From Bythopirellula sp. (lineage in GTDB: Bacteria > Planctomycetota > Planctomycetia > Pirellulales > Lacipirellulaceae): a stretch of 64,000 bases of DNA. The notes under the pieces were generated by a model. That model was given only the letters and a program-made list of their open reading frames with translations. It did no database searches and was not told the origin of the DNA. The stretch is from assembly GCA_028285205.1 (NCBI GenBank), contig JANQQA010000266.1:33559-97558 (forward strand), written 5' to 3'. The first letter of the stretch is position 1. Each line of letters opens with the position of its first letter. Positions 46,042 to 55,470 of this stretch are shown piece by piece. A program made the position numbers and the translations under genes.

Positions 46042-46968
46042 CTCCAACGCTGCGCGGATCGACCGTGCGGCCTGAGTTCAGGTAGCATCAGTCCTTGCGA
46101 TCGCTAACCGCTCCGATTTCACCCCCTCTCTTGGTGTTTTGAAAGGTTTTCCGTTTTCATTTACAAAACCTCAGCCCCTGACACATACTACGCATTCGTA
46201 AGTTCTTTCCTGCGTTGCTGTTAGTTCACCTCCTTGCTGAATACAGGCGTCTGTTCTGAAAGGTTGAAGATGACAGACCTTTCAAAATCCGGCCCTCGCT
46301 CGCGACAACCTTTCACCATTCACTCTTCACAGTTCGCAATTCCGCGCAGCGAAAACCTCTCCGCGACGCAGCCAATGCTGCTCCGGTTGGTGATTCGAAT
46401 ACGAATAAGCTTAGCTGATCAACTGGCCCAATTTCAACAAAAAATTCTCGTGTTGAATTCCATCACGCAACAGTGCGAAGACGCGAAGTGAAGCGACTTG
46501 CGAACGATCTTTGCGGTCGCGCGTCTATGAAAGGCATTCAAGGGATGCCGCCAATACTGCAGATTTTGGACGACGAAGTCCAACAGCGAAGGCTCACGCC
46601 GCTTGTGGATAGATTAGGTTCGCAATCTGCCAGAATTTTGCGCAGAATGCGGGGCATTGGCCGCGAAATGCAACGAAAGAAATTGATCACAGCTAAGCAA
46701 GTTTTATAAATCAGGATTACTGTCGGGCATTCTCACCGACTGCATTTTGGCTTAAGTGAGATTCAGGATACATGTGCACACGTTAGGGCATTTCGTTACC
46801 TTCGAGTAATCTGCCCAAGTGGACGAATCTAGGTCCGATTCAGACGATTGCAATCTGTGGTAGCGTGGGTCAAGCCGACGCAGTCTTCGTTTACATTTAG
46901 AACTGTTCGCTCCCATTGCCTAGTCGTGTCAAGTATAATTTGCGTGAGCGAGTAGGCAGTATGATGCT
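46042..46968. other. Gene-poor, lower-GC stretch
   Basis: Over 900 bases hold only two short frames (46234-46491 and 46473-46709), whose translations resemble no family I know and whose composition looks non-coding. GC appears lower than in the flanking genes. No RNA gene, terminator or insertion-sequence end was recognised. It may be decayed accessory DNA. Confidence 0.45.
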
Positions 46969-47337
46969 GTGAAGTTCTTGGCCATCGTGATCAGAGCAAT
47001 GACAGGCTATTTCAACCCGGTGGACTCGTATGCTCAAGTCGTAGGATTGCGTGACGCAGGTGCGCAGGTGCAGTTTTCCGGTGACACGAAAGATTGCCGA
47101 ATACACGCTGTTAGCCTTCATGGAACCATCCTCTCTGCGGGGATTCTTAGCCAGCTACTTGAGCTTGAAAATGTCCGTCACCTCGATCTTTCGTTGACAA
47201 ACCTCGACGATTCAATGCTGCTAAAACTTTTGAATCTATTGACACTTGACGAGATAAACGTTCGTCATTCAAAGGTCACCGTGGAAGGCATCCGTGCATT
47301 TGGAGTGTGGAGATCAGACTGTCGCATCGTACAGTAG
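46969..47337 (+). CDS. Leucine-rich-repeat-like small protein, possibly a remnant
   Basis: The GTG at 46969 opens 122 residues with two or three degenerate leucine-rich repeats: LSQLLELENVRHLDLSLTNL and LLNLLTLDEINVRHSKVTVE. There is no signal peptide. Planctomycetes have many longer LRR proteins with this spacing, so this could be an intact small binding protein or the surviving end of a larger gene. No strong ribosome binding site is visible. Confidence 0.5.
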   Translation: MKFLAIVIRAMTGYFNPVDSYAQVVGLRDAGAQVQFSGDTKDCRIHAVSLHGTILSAGILSQLLELENVRHLDLSLTNLDDSMLLKLLNLLTLDEINVRHSKVTVEGIRAFGVWRSDCRIVQ

Positions 47338-47629
47338 GCCTGCAAACTGCTGCGTTCTCGGTGCCGTCCGTGAACCCAACCGACGCGGCCTAGTGGAGTT
47401 TACGGTCAGTCATTCTCACCGATGGCACTTGACGCGGCAGACTCCGGGCGATGATTCCATCCTGAGTCGCTCTACCGATTCTTGAATCGCAGCGTCGACA
47501 GTTTGCTCGATTCGTATCTAGTGTTAGCAGTATTCAATTACTTTCTTACCTCAAACGTTGATGCATGTGCCTGCTAGTAGTACGCTGAACTGAAGCTGTT
47601 CAACACCACGCTGCACATCCTACCGTCCA

Positions 47630-48031
47630 ATGCCGAATCGTAGACCAAAGCCGATATCAAATCGAATGCGATTTGACATGGTCACGCTACTGGTAGGTAC
47701 AACTTTTTGGGCCCTGTTGCTCACCATAATGCGGATCGTAAATTTCCCACAGCGAGGTTACTTCGGAGTATCGTTCCTGCTCCTGGGCGTGGGTGCTGGA
47801 TTGTTCGTGTTTCGTAGTCTTGGTCGGCCATTAACAATATCAATCGCAAGTGGGGTTCTTTTTTCGACTTTCGGTGAATGGATTATTCTCGTTTTTGAAG
47901 GGAACCCATTGCATTTTGATTTTGGGTTTGTGATTTTTGGAGCAGCATTCGGGTTCTTTGCATTCTTTTTCTATGTTGCGATTCTTGTGTGCTCTGAAGT
48001 TGTGCGCTCGTTGCTGTCGCGCTTTGGCTGA
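47630..48031 (+). CDS. Small integral membrane protein
   Basis: The 133-residue protein has a basic N-terminus and four hydrophobic helices (for example VTLLVGTTFWALLLTIMRIV and IFGAAFGFFAFFFYVAIL). I recognise no family. It stands alone in a gene-poor region and its codon use looks AT-richer than that of its neighbours. Hypothetical. Confidence 0.6.
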   Translation: MPNRRPKPISNRMRFDMVTLLVGTTFWALLLTIMRIVNFPQRGYFGVSFLLLGVGAGLFVFRSLGRPLTISIASGVLFSTFGEWIILVFEGNPLHFDFGFVIFGAAFGFFAFFFYVAILVCSEVVRSLLSRFG

Positions 48032-48068
48032 GATTATGGCTGAGCATCAGCGAGTCGGCTGACAGTTT

Positions 48069-48153
48069 GTAGGATGGGCTATAGCGAAGTGGCAGCCCAT
48101 CGAGTCGAGTAGCCGAGTTAGCCGAAATGATGGGCCTAGCGGCACCATCCTAC
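48069..48153. repeat. Nested palindromic element (REP/MITE-like)
   Basis: Outer arms GTAGGATGG (48069) and CCATCCTAC (48145) are perfect complements. Inside them GCCCATC and GATGGGC pair again, so the 85 bases can fold into a two-tier hairpin. It lies between the small membrane protein and the convergent PEP-CTERM gene. The layout suggests a repetitive extragenic palindrome rather than a terminator, as no T-run follows. Confidence 0.55.
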
Positions 48154-48187
48154 GTACCGATATTGCTGGCAGCCTAGGACAAGAGAG

Positions 48188-48222
48188 GCCCACCAAAGGC
48201 ACACTGGGCATCTTTGGTGGGC
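48188..48222 (-). terminator. Hairpin after the PEP-CTERM gene
   Basis: GCCCACCAAAG / CTTTGGTGGGC form a perfect 11-base stem with a 13-base loop, 60 bases past the stop of the minus-strand gene. On that strand it is followed by CTCTCTTGTC, only moderately U-rich, so it is a plausible but imperfect Rho-independent terminator. Confidence 0.55.
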
Positions 48223-48281
48223 TCGTGTTGGTGCGTTGGTAGTGGGGCAACGCACCTTATCGGGGGCAGAATCTGCCTCCG

Positions 48282-50213
48282 TTAGGCAGTCTTCGTTCGT
48301 CGAACGGCCGCGATCGTTGCGGATAGTAGAGTTAGTGCCAACGTCGTTGGTTCGGGGACCGAAGCTGCAAGGGCGAATGGCTCGCCGCTGAACTCGCGCT
48401 GCAGTTGCAAGTAGTCGCGGCCGTCAGAGTCGCCATCGCCGTCGGTGTCGGCGAAGTCACCGTTGCCATAGGCATCGTGCCAGATGCCCAGATCGATCTG
48501 GTCGACTTGAAAGTCACCGTTGAAGTCGGCACACGTGCTGCAAGTGAAATCGACGAACAGATTGTCGACGTCGTGTGCGACCGAGCCATTGCCCGCATCG
48601 GCGGCTAGTGCAGCCCGCATCGGCTGGAACGCCAACCCTTCGATGAATTCCTCCTGATAAACGTGATGCTCGCTGCCGTCGGTGCCGTCGATCAGTGCCA
48701 ACGAGATCAACGCACCCTCGCCAACATCCTGGACTTCGAGCACAGCGGTGTTCCATTCCCCGTTGAGCAAGTCGAGTTCACCAAACGGATCGAGCAGCCG
48801 CGACTCGCCAACCTGTTGGCCGTCGAAGTGCAGTGAGATGTGATTGGCACGATCGCCAAGGCAGTCGAAGCATTCGTCTTCGGGATCGTTGAATGTGTCG
48901 AGGCCGATCCCGAGGGTACCCAGTAGATTCGGCTCGGCACCAAGATCAGGTTGGATTGGACCGTCTTCGCCGTAGAGGTTGGCGGGCAGCAAGGAAAACG
49001 ACATCCCGCCACCTGGCTGGTTGAAGTCGGCGCTCTGCATGCGGAAGTCGAACTCAGCGTCGATCCGATCGTAGCGGTTTGGCGAAGTGAGTTGGAAGGC
49101 AGCGGCTGCTTGCTCACCCGGCTGGTCGTGGGTGAGTCGTAAGAACCCATCGAACGGGTCGCCATCGGGATCGAACAACATAGTTGCGCCCGGACCAGGA
49201 CCGTTGGCAACATGATGGAAAGGAGTGCCGTGCAGCACCGTGGAGGGACTGCTGGGGAGCATGCTGAAGTCTTGAGCGGTTGACGTGTGGTCGCCGGTCT
49301 TCAGCACCATGCCATCGCCGCCCATGTCACCGCTGAGGTCAAGGTTGTTGCCGAAGGCGTCGCCCGTCTGTGTGAAGTCGTAGTCGAGATCGATCTCTCC
49401 GTTGGCATCACCGATTTGAAGATCAAGCAAGGCTCGTTGGCCGACCGTCGGTAACAGGCCATCGAAGACACCGGAGTCCTCGGAGTGGGTGACGATCCCT
49501 TGCTCGTCGTACGCCAAGGACATGCGCCCACCGGGACTCGACAGGTAAGGACTTTCCATGTTGAGGGAGAAAGATCCATCGTAGCCGTCGAGTTGCAGTC
49601 GGCCGTTTTCCCACGTACTGCTGCCGGCGCCGCCCATTTTGGTCTCTACTTCGAACAGCCGAGCACTGCGCGTCAGGCCGGTGTCGAGGTCGGTGAGCGT
49701 CAAATCGACCGGATCGCGACCAACGCGCGCCGAGCCAGAGATCTTGTCTACCTTCCAGCTGGGCTTCCATTTGATTTTGCCATTTGGTTTTCTGACGCCG
49801 ACGTTAAACGCGGCGACCGATTTGGCGTAGGAACGAGCCCATTGCCCCTTGTTCGCGATCGCTGCCCAGCCGTCGACCTGATGGAATCCACCGGTTGGGG
49901 TGAACGTGATCTGGGCATTGGCTTCGGCCTTGGCGAGACTGCCACTGGAGGAATCAACGCTCTTGCTGTTCGAGTACGGGGCGGAGAATGGTCCAATCGT
50001 CCCGCGATCTCGATCTCGATCGACGCGGGCTCCACGGCTCTTCGCGCTGGTCTTCACGTCGTGTTTCCACGCACCGCGAATCACGCCGTTGGGATTCAAT
50101 TGAATCGTATAGTCGTGCCGCACCTTGTATGCGTGGACGTCCAATTGGAAGCCGGTAACGAGCATACAAGTGCACAAGATTGCCCGAACAATGTTTCTTA
50201 GCGTTGTCTTCAT
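48282..50213 (-). CDS. Secreted lectin-like protein with dockerin-like module and PEP-CTERM anchor
   Basis: I use the ATG at 50213 (MKTTLRNIVRAI, 643 residues), which has GGGAGACGAG upstream and opens a signal peptide ending DVHA. The middle (residues about 330-550) is a beta-sandwich with legume-lectin/LamG-like spacing (FDFRMQSADFNQPGGGMSFSL in outline; LGIGLDTFND; HISLHFDGQ). Near the C-terminus there are two calcium loops (DFNGDFQVDQIDL and DTDGDGDSDGRDYL), then VPEPTTLALTLL with a helix and basic tail. Probably a cell-surface binding protein processed by an exosortase. Confidence 0.78.
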   Translation of the reverse strand: MKTTLRNIVRAILCTCMLVTGFQLDVHAYKVRHDYTIQLNPNGVIRGAWKHDVKTSAKSRGARVDRDRDRGTIGPFSAPYSNSKSVDSSSGSLAKAEANAQITFTPTGGFHQVDGWAAIANKGQWARSYAKSVAAFNVGVRKPNGKIKWKPSWKVDKISGSARVGRDPVDLTLTDLDTGLTRSARLFEVETKMGGAGSSTWENGRLQLDGYDGSFSLNMESPYLSSPGGRMSLAYDEQGIVTHSEDSGVFDGLLPTVGQRALLDLQIGDANGEIDLDYDFTQTGDAFGNNLDLSGDMGGDGMVLKTGDHTSTAQDFSMLPSSPSTVLHGTPFHHVANGPGPGATMLFDPDGDPFDGFLRLTHDQPGEQAAAAFQLTSPNRYDRIDAEFDFRMQSADFNQPGGGMSFSLLPANLYGEDGPIQPDLGAEPNLLGTLGIGLDTFNDPEDECFDCLGDRANHISLHFDGQQVGESRLLDPFGELDLLNGEWNTAVLEVQDVGEGALISLALIDGTDGSEHHVYQEEFIEGLAFQPMRAALAADAGNGSVAHDVDNLFVDFTCSTCADFNGDFQVDQIDLGIWHDAYGNGDFADTDGDGDSDGRDYLQLQREFSGEPFALAASVPEPTTLALTLLSATIAAVRRTKTA

Positions 50214-50483
50214 CTTCTCGTCTCCCATGATTCGCTTGCAGCGGGGTCTCTGCCTGCGGTACCACACACGCAGGCGATCCAAGAGGGCGACGAGGTCGTT
50301 AGCCGCCTGGGCTCGAACGTCGCTCTACGGAAGAACACACCGTCTGGGAACGCGACCCGACAGGTGCAGCCTTGAAAACTACGAAATGGACGAGCTCACT
50401 TTGAGACGAAGTGTCGCGAAGACGATGCACCCATGTCGCAAGCAGCGAGAATTGACGGAACCCCTACTCGTCACACAGATTCG

Positions 50484-51002
50484 CTACGCCGCCAGGTTTT
50501 TCGGCTGGTCAGCCGATCGCAGACGGGGCGCTTTCTGCGTGAAGCGGTGGCTGAACTGCTTGCCACTTGCGGTAATGAATTGGATGTGAAACTCAGGATT
50601 CTCTGGTAGCTCCAAGTCCTCGGGCACGTCGAAGAAGCACGCGGGGCTGATCGAGATCGTCGACTCGGGACCGACGTTCCATGGGGGCTTGTCATCGCCA
50701 GAGAAGCCCCAATCACCGGCGACCAGGCCGTCGTCGGTGAGCAGGAAGCACTCGAAGAAGATGATCGAGTTTTGCCGCAAGCTGTGATTCGCGACGAGCA
50801 CGCCACCCGTGTCGAGTTGCTGGATGCAGAGCCGGCGCCAACCTTCTTTGTCGGGGTGTCGGCGCGACACGGTGCGGAAATTGCTGAGCTGATAGAACTG
50901 CAGGTTGGGTCGCTCCTTGCGCGACTTCACCAACCAGAAATAGCTTGTCACGAGAAAGGAGAATCCGCTGAAGACCATGCGGATATCGAACACGCTTTCC
51001 AT
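50484..51002 (-). CDS. Hypothetical protein with one N-terminal membrane helix
   Basis: The 172-residue protein has an N-terminal hydrophobic helix (FSGFSFLVTSYFWLV). A soluble part follows that is aromatic and rich in charged residues (GDWGFSGDDKPPWNVG; FFDVPEDLELPENPEFHIQF). I recognise no family. It looks coding: balanced composition and no low-complexity runs. It ends in a basic tail. The DUF3127 gene lies upstream on the same strand, about 100 bases away. Confidence 0.55.
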   Translation of the reverse strand: MESVFDIRMVFSGFSFLVTSYFWLVKSRKERPNLQFYQLSNFRTVSRRHPDKEGWRRLCIQQLDTGGVLVANHSLRQNSIIFFECFLLTDDGLVAGDWGFSGDDKPPWNVGPESTISISPACFFDVPEDLELPENPEFHIQFITASGKQFSHRFTQKAPRLRSADQPKNLAA

Positions 51003-51104
51003 GGCATCGTTCCCGAAGACCGACTGAGCCAGAGGGCTGGCAATCGCGGGACGATAGCAGTCGCGTCAGATGCTGGCAACACTGACCACCGTGCGTGCTA
51101 GCAG

Positions 51105-51479
51105 CTAGAACGGCACGTCGTCTTCGTCCTGGGCGGCCTCCGCGAAGGCGTCGTTGGGGTCGACTTGCGACGTTTCGTCAGCGCCGCCACCTAGCACTTT
51201 AAAGCTGACGGCTTCGGCGTTGAGGAAGAATTTTACGTCGCTCTGAGGATCTTTCTGCCACCGACGCCCATTCAGCCGGTACGTGAACTCGACGTCCTGC
51301 CCCTCGCTCAGTCCGTCGGCGTTTTCGCACGCGTCGCCGGTGAACTCGATGGGAATGTAGTTGGTAAACCGCTCGCCCGGTTGTTCCAATACGACCAGCC
51401 GCTTGCGAAAACCCTTTTGGCCGTAGGTTTTGGTTTCTTCGATCAGGTGCACAATGCCGCGAACAGTCGGTTGGCTCAT
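51105..51479 (-). CDS. DUF3127 SSB-like protein
   Basis: The 124-residue protein has a small OB-like core (GIVHLIEETKTYGQKGFRKR; EFTYRLNGRRWQ; VKFFLNAEAVSF) typical of DUF3127, described as related to single-strand DNA-binding proteins. Its acidic tail ends DEDDVPF, very close to the DDDIPF tip with which SSB recruits repair and replication proteins. It is likely cytoplasmic. The function is inferred from fold and tail only. Confidence 0.85.
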   Translation of the reverse strand: MSQPTVRGIVHLIEETKTYGQKGFRKRLVVLEQPGERFTNYIPIEFTGDACENADGLSEGQDVEFTYRLNGRRWQKDPQSDVKFFLNAEAVSFKVLGGGADETSQVDPNDAFAEAAQDEDDVPF

Positions 51480-51559
51480 AATGGGGTGGTCAGTACAGGA
51501 GTGTTGTTTCGGGGAACGATAGATTCCTTAGTTTAGCGAAACGAGCTGGCCAGTAAAAC

Positions 51560-53245
51560 TCACTCCGCTTGAAATTCCGCCGCGAACGCTTTGGCATTCA
51601 GCAATTCGCCCGTCGCGAACTCGGTCAGTTGATTCCAGTTCAGCGATCGGCCGGGGCCGAAGACCTTCTCATTCATGAACTTGCCGACTGCGGGCTTGGT
51701 TGTGTAGATCGCGTTTCGAGGCTCGCCGTCGAGCTGCAATTCGCGCACAATTGCGGCGTGCACCTGGCAAGCGAACAACTCGCCCATCATGTAGTTGTGG
51801 TAGTAGGCGGGAGCCGAGACGACGTGAATCTTGCTCGCGTAGTCAGGTGCGTTGCGGCCTTCAGGGCGTCGCACCAGTTGGTACTTTTCGACAAGGTCCC
51901 ACCACAGCTGGTTAAGGTCCTGGGTGGGGTTCTTGTACAGCTCGACTTCAAATCGCAACATGACCTGACACCAGCGGGAAAAGATGAGCAACTTGTCCCG
52001 GCGCTGGCGACGGCTGGCCTCGTCGAATGTCGTGGCGTCAGCCACGTCGACGCCGTAGACCTTCAGCCATCGCGAGTCGGTGCAGAAGCGTTCGAACATC
52101 ATCGCCACCCCTTCGGTGGTGAGAATGTGTGCGTTCGCTCGCAGCACGTAGGGTAGCTCCCGTGGGATGTTCTTGCTGCTATAGACGGCGTGCCCCAATT
52201 CGTGCAGCATCGTGCTCATCCAGTAGCTGTTGGGCTTGATGTTCGCCAAGACACGCACATCCCCTTCGCGATCGATGTCGGTGCAGAACGCGTGCGGACT
52301 CTTGCCCGGTTTCTCGTAGAGGTCGCTTCGCTCGAGGACATCTTCGATCGGCAGATCGATGCCGCGGTAGAATTCGCGGCAGATCTCGAGGATATCTGCA
52401 TCGCGGAAGGGGGCGTCAAGATCAGCACCGTAGACATCTTGCGGCTCTTGAAAAAACGGATCGTGGTAGTGCCACGGGCGTAGGTCTTCCATGGCAATGC
52501 CGTAGCTGCTGGCGAGTCGCTCGTCAATTTCGCGCTTGGCCCGCGCAAACGGCTCCCGCGTCAACTCGTCCAACTCGTCGAACAGCGCGAGCACGTCGGT
52601 TTGTTTCTGTTCGTTCAGTTCGAGCTTCATGACGTGAAAATCGGCGAAGCCAAGCTTGCGGGCTGCTTGGTTGCGTAACTGCACCAGTTCACTCAAGTCG
52701 AGGGCCACCTCCGCGCCAACTTGTTTGGCTGCTTGCCATACGAGTCTGCGTTGTTCCAGGTCCTTGGAGGTCTTCAACACCTCGCGCACTTCGCTATCGG
52801 TGTAGACCGTGTCGCCGACCGTCGCGCGAAAGACGTTGAACTGCATTTCGATGGCGTTCGATTTAGCCGACATCCGCCGCAGCAAATCGACGTCGACCTG
52901 TTTTTCCAGGTAATCAAGATACAGCAGTTGAATCTGCCGCTGCTGTGACGCGGCGAGTTGGGCGTCCTTCAAGTCCTTCAGAATTGCAAAGTCTTCTGCG
53001 TTGGAAAGCAATTCGTTGTAGCGATTCTCCAGTGCTTCCTTTTCGGCAAACGCCTCGTTGGACCCCGTTGTATTCGCCTTCCACCACGCCTTGCCGAGGG
53101 CCGTCTCCAAGGGTTTGACGTTCTGCTCGTAGCGCGCAATGAACGCAGCCGCCTGTTCAGTAGGCCCATGCTGGGCGAGAACAGTGTGGTTGGATAATAC
53201 CAACGTGCACAGGGCGGCGCTGAGGCCGAAAACGGTCTGTCTCAT
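51560..53245 (-). CDS. Secreted zinc metallopeptidase (M2/M3-like, HELGH)
   Basis: I favour the ATG at 53245 (MRQTVFGLSAAL, 561 residues), seven bases after GGAGAAG, over the ATG at 53260. A signal peptide ends at VLAQ. The long helical body contains HELGHAVYSS, and TTEGVAMMFE about 30 residues later supplies the third zinc ligand. This is the M2 (ACE-like)/M3 helical peptidase pattern. Deciding between the two families needs a profile search. It would cleave small peptides in the periplasm. Confidence 0.88.
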   Translation of the reverse strand: MRQTVFGLSAALCTLVLSNHTVLAQHGPTEQAAAFIARYEQNVKPLETALGKAWWKANTTGSNEAFAEKEALENRYNELLSNAEDFAILKDLKDAQLAASQQRQIQLLYLDYLEKQVDVDLLRRMSAKSNAIEMQFNVFRATVGDTVYTDSEVREVLKTSKDLEQRRLVWQAAKQVGAEVALDLSELVQLRNQAARKLGFADFHVMKLELNEQKQTDVLALFDELDELTREPFARAKREIDERLASSYGIAMEDLRPWHYHDPFFQEPQDVYGADLDAPFRDADILEICREFYRGIDLPIEDVLERSDLYEKPGKSPHAFCTDIDREGDVRVLANIKPNSYWMSTMLHELGHAVYSSKNIPRELPYVLRANAHILTTEGVAMMFERFCTDSRWLKVYGVDVADATTFDEASRRQRRDKLLIFSRWCQVMLRFEVELYKNPTQDLNQLWWDLVEKYQLVRRPEGRNAPDYASKIHVVSAPAYYHNYMMGELFACQVHAAIVRELQLDGEPRNAIYTTKPAVGKFMNEKVFGPGRSLNWNQLTEFATGELLNAKAFAAEFQAE

Positions 53246-54089
53246 CACTATCTTCTCCATCGCGGTTTCTACCTGATCGGTTATGGGAAAGGCACCCAGT
53301 CGTGTCAGATTGTTTTTGCCTCATCGCCTCGTCTAAACTTATCCGCCGTGACTCGATCAGGCGCTGAAAAACAAGCCGCTACGAGTTTTGCAACGTCAGA
53401 GTCAACGAAAAACACGCTTCAATACCGCAAAAGTCACGCCTCGCCGTCCCAGTTGGTCTCGTAAGTCGTTGCCGCCGAATACGTTACAAGATTGATATCC
53501 GTCGAGCGAGCACGACTTTTGCATTTTCTCACCATTAACCGATGTCTTTGCATATTGTGCCGTTATTGCGTAACTAGTTTATCAGCCGCTGTTTACATGC
53601 GATCGTGAATTCGATTTTTGCGCCCGCTCCCAGTGGGCGAATCTGGGCGCCTCACAACACTCGCGATGCACGTCGTTCTGACGCCTCGAACTGCCGACGA
53701 CCAAGACCAGAGCTGCAATGCGATTGCCGTAATTCTAGCGTGAACGGTAACCGATTACACCAATAACTTTTGGCCACCCGGGAAGCGTCGGCAATACCAC
53801 CGCGCAATTGGGAATCTTGCAGCATCGCTGGGGCGTGTAGGATCGTAGATAATCGTAACGACGTGAGCGATGCCGTCGGTAGAGGTTGGCCGTCGAATAC
53901 GCGTCACGAGCTCCTCATCGCGCGCAGACATCCATGGCCCAAGGAGTCGCGTAGCAAAATGCAGTTCTACCGGTAAACTGCGATGCAGTGTGTCGGTGGC
54001 ACTACGCGCGGGCGGTGTTGCTATGATTGCTACTTCGATGCAACCAGGTCAGTGGCTTCACCTTGTTCCATTGACAAAAGTTACCGATC
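53246..54089. other. Long intergenic region without recognised content
   Basis: About 840 bases upstream of the metallopeptidase and downstream of the FG-GAP gene. The track frames here (68, 104 and 71 residues) overlap each other and show no protein-like pattern. No RNA gene or terminator was identified. Confidence 0.45.
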
Positions 54090-55424
54090 TCACAACGATC
54101 TGCGACGACGACGATTGGAAGCGACCAGAGTCCCGGCTGTCAGCACGGAAAGGGCTAGTGTTGTGGGCTCGGGAATCAGCCTAATGTCGAAGATATAGGC
54201 TCCACCCGTTCCTGGGAAACGGGAGTCAGCAAATCTCGCTCCGACCAGAGCTTGCGCACGATTGTGTTGTGTGGCATCAATAGCTACGTCCCAGCCAAAT
54301 AGGTCGTCCTCAGTGCCGTCATTCGCCACAATTTTGGTGAGCTGAGTTCCACTTGAAACATCAAACAGGTATGCACTTCCGGATTGGGAGCCTCGGTCGT
54401 CATCTTCGATTGCGGATATAAGAGCGATTCCTCCATCCATCGCAACCTGCAGTCCAAAGTTGTCGAATGGAGCACCATCATCAGCGAGGAATTGCGCCAG
54501 TTGAGCTCCTGAGTTGGCGTCAAAAAGGTAAGCCACACCCGTAAAGACACCATCAGGATTCCTGCCGCGAGCTCCCACTAAAACCAGGTCCTCTTCGACA
54601 GCAACCGATATACCGAACTGGCCTCGGCCAAAGTCATCCTCGGGGATCAATTTCAAACGTTGACTTCCGGTGGTTGCGTCAAAAACGTACACGCTTCCTT
54701 TGCCATCGTCATCAAGATAAGCACCAACCACAGCGTGATTGGCATCGATGGCCACAGACTGACCAAATTGGTCTCCTGCTGCACCGTCACTTGCAGTCAA
54801 CTTGTGCAGCTGCTGACCAGTATCGGTATCGAAAAGATATGCACTTCCGGAATCTCGCTCAGGCCTTTCCCCCGGTTGTGGATTGTCGTCTTTTCGAGCT
54901 CCAACCAGTGCTAGCGAACCATCGATCGCAACAGACTGACCGAACTCTTCTCCTCCTTGCTCGCTGTCCGGGACAAGCTTGTGGAGTTCGGCACCCGTCG
55001 TGGTGTTGAACAAGTATGCTGCTCCGACCGTGTTGCCATTAAGGACGGTATTAGGGGCACCGATAAGGGCAAGTGGACCATCATCTGCACGGCCTCCGAG
55101 GGCTATCGAAGTGCCAAACCGATTCCCCGCGACACCGTCGGATGCTTCGATCTCAAAAAGCTCTACACCCGTTGCAACCTCGAACAGATAGGTACTGCCG
55201 GCTCCAGAATCGCCATCACCGGATCCTTCCAGTGAACTAACAATTGCGAGACCCTCCTTTACCGCGACGGAGTATCCAAATTGATCAAACTCGCTGGCGT
55301 CTGCGGGAGTTACTTTGCGGGAGCTTGCATCAGCGGCGACGAAACCTAGTGCCGAATTGGATAGAATGACGCAGGTAACGCATGTCGCTGCGATGGCTTT
55401 GAGCGACTCTCTCGAACGATTCAT
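54090..55424 (-). CDS. FG-GAP repeat beta-propeller protein with PEP-CTERM anchor
   Basis: The 444-residue protein has a signal peptide (to about SALGFVAA) and seven FG-GAP-like repeats built on the pattern D-x-FG-x-S/D-VA...GAYLFD (for example QFGQSVAIDGSLALVGA and NRFGTSIALGG). This predicts a seven-bladed integrin-like propeller. It ends with IPEPTTLALSVL, a hydrophobic helix and a run of arginines, a PEP-CTERM sorting signal. Unlike the other three it has no dockerin-like module. A tandem pentanucleotide repeat lies 12 bases before its start codon. Role: surface adhesion or binding, inferred. Confidence 0.88.
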   Translation of the reverse strand: MNRSRESLKAIAATCVTCVILSNSALGFVAADASSRKVTPADASEFDQFGYSVAVKEGLAIVSSLEGSGDGDSGAGSTYLFEVATGVELFEIEASDGVAGNRFGTSIALGGRADDGPLALIGAPNTVLNGNTVGAAYLFNTTTGAELHKLVPDSEQGGEEFGQSVAIDGSLALVGARKDDNPQPGERPERDSGSAYLFDTDTGQQLHKLTASDGAAGDQFGQSVAIDANHAVVGAYLDDDGKGSVYVFDATTGSQRLKLIPEDDFGRGQFGISVAVEEDLVLVGARGRNPDGVFTGVAYLFDANSGAQLAQFLADDGAPFDNFGLQVAMDGGIALISAIEDDDRGSQSGSAYLFDVSSGTQLTKIVANDGTEDDLFGWDVAIDATQHNRAQALVGARFADSRFPGTGGAYIFDIRLIPEPTTLALSVLTAGTLVASNRRRRRSL

Positions 55425-55435
55425 TAGCTCTCTCC

Positions 55436-55470
55436 TCTGTTCTATTCTGTTCTGTTCCGTTCCGTTCCGT
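55436..55470. repeat. Tandem pentanucleotide repeat (TCYGT)n
   Basis: Seven consecutive 5-base units read TCTGT, TCTAT, TCTGT, TCTGT, TCCGT, TCCGT, TCCGT. On the minus strand this lies just upstream of the ribosome binding site (GGAGAG) of the FG-GAP gene. Such arrays expand and contract by slippage, and here that would alter leader length rather than reading frame. Confidence 0.9.

Noticed and set aside
46234-46709. Two short plus-strand ORFs in the gene-poor stretch
   Set aside because: No recognisable family and non-coding-like composition; described only as part of the gap.
46850-46900. Apparent similarity to the stretch near 57205-57240 (GGGTC...CGACGCAG...TTCGT)
   Set aside because: Only short interrupted matches by eye; it could be chance, and an alignment would be needed to claim a repeat.
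53770-54184. Short plus-strand ORFs of 68, 104 and 71 residues
   Set aside because: Mutually overlapping frames without motifs, partly antisense to the FG-GAP gene.
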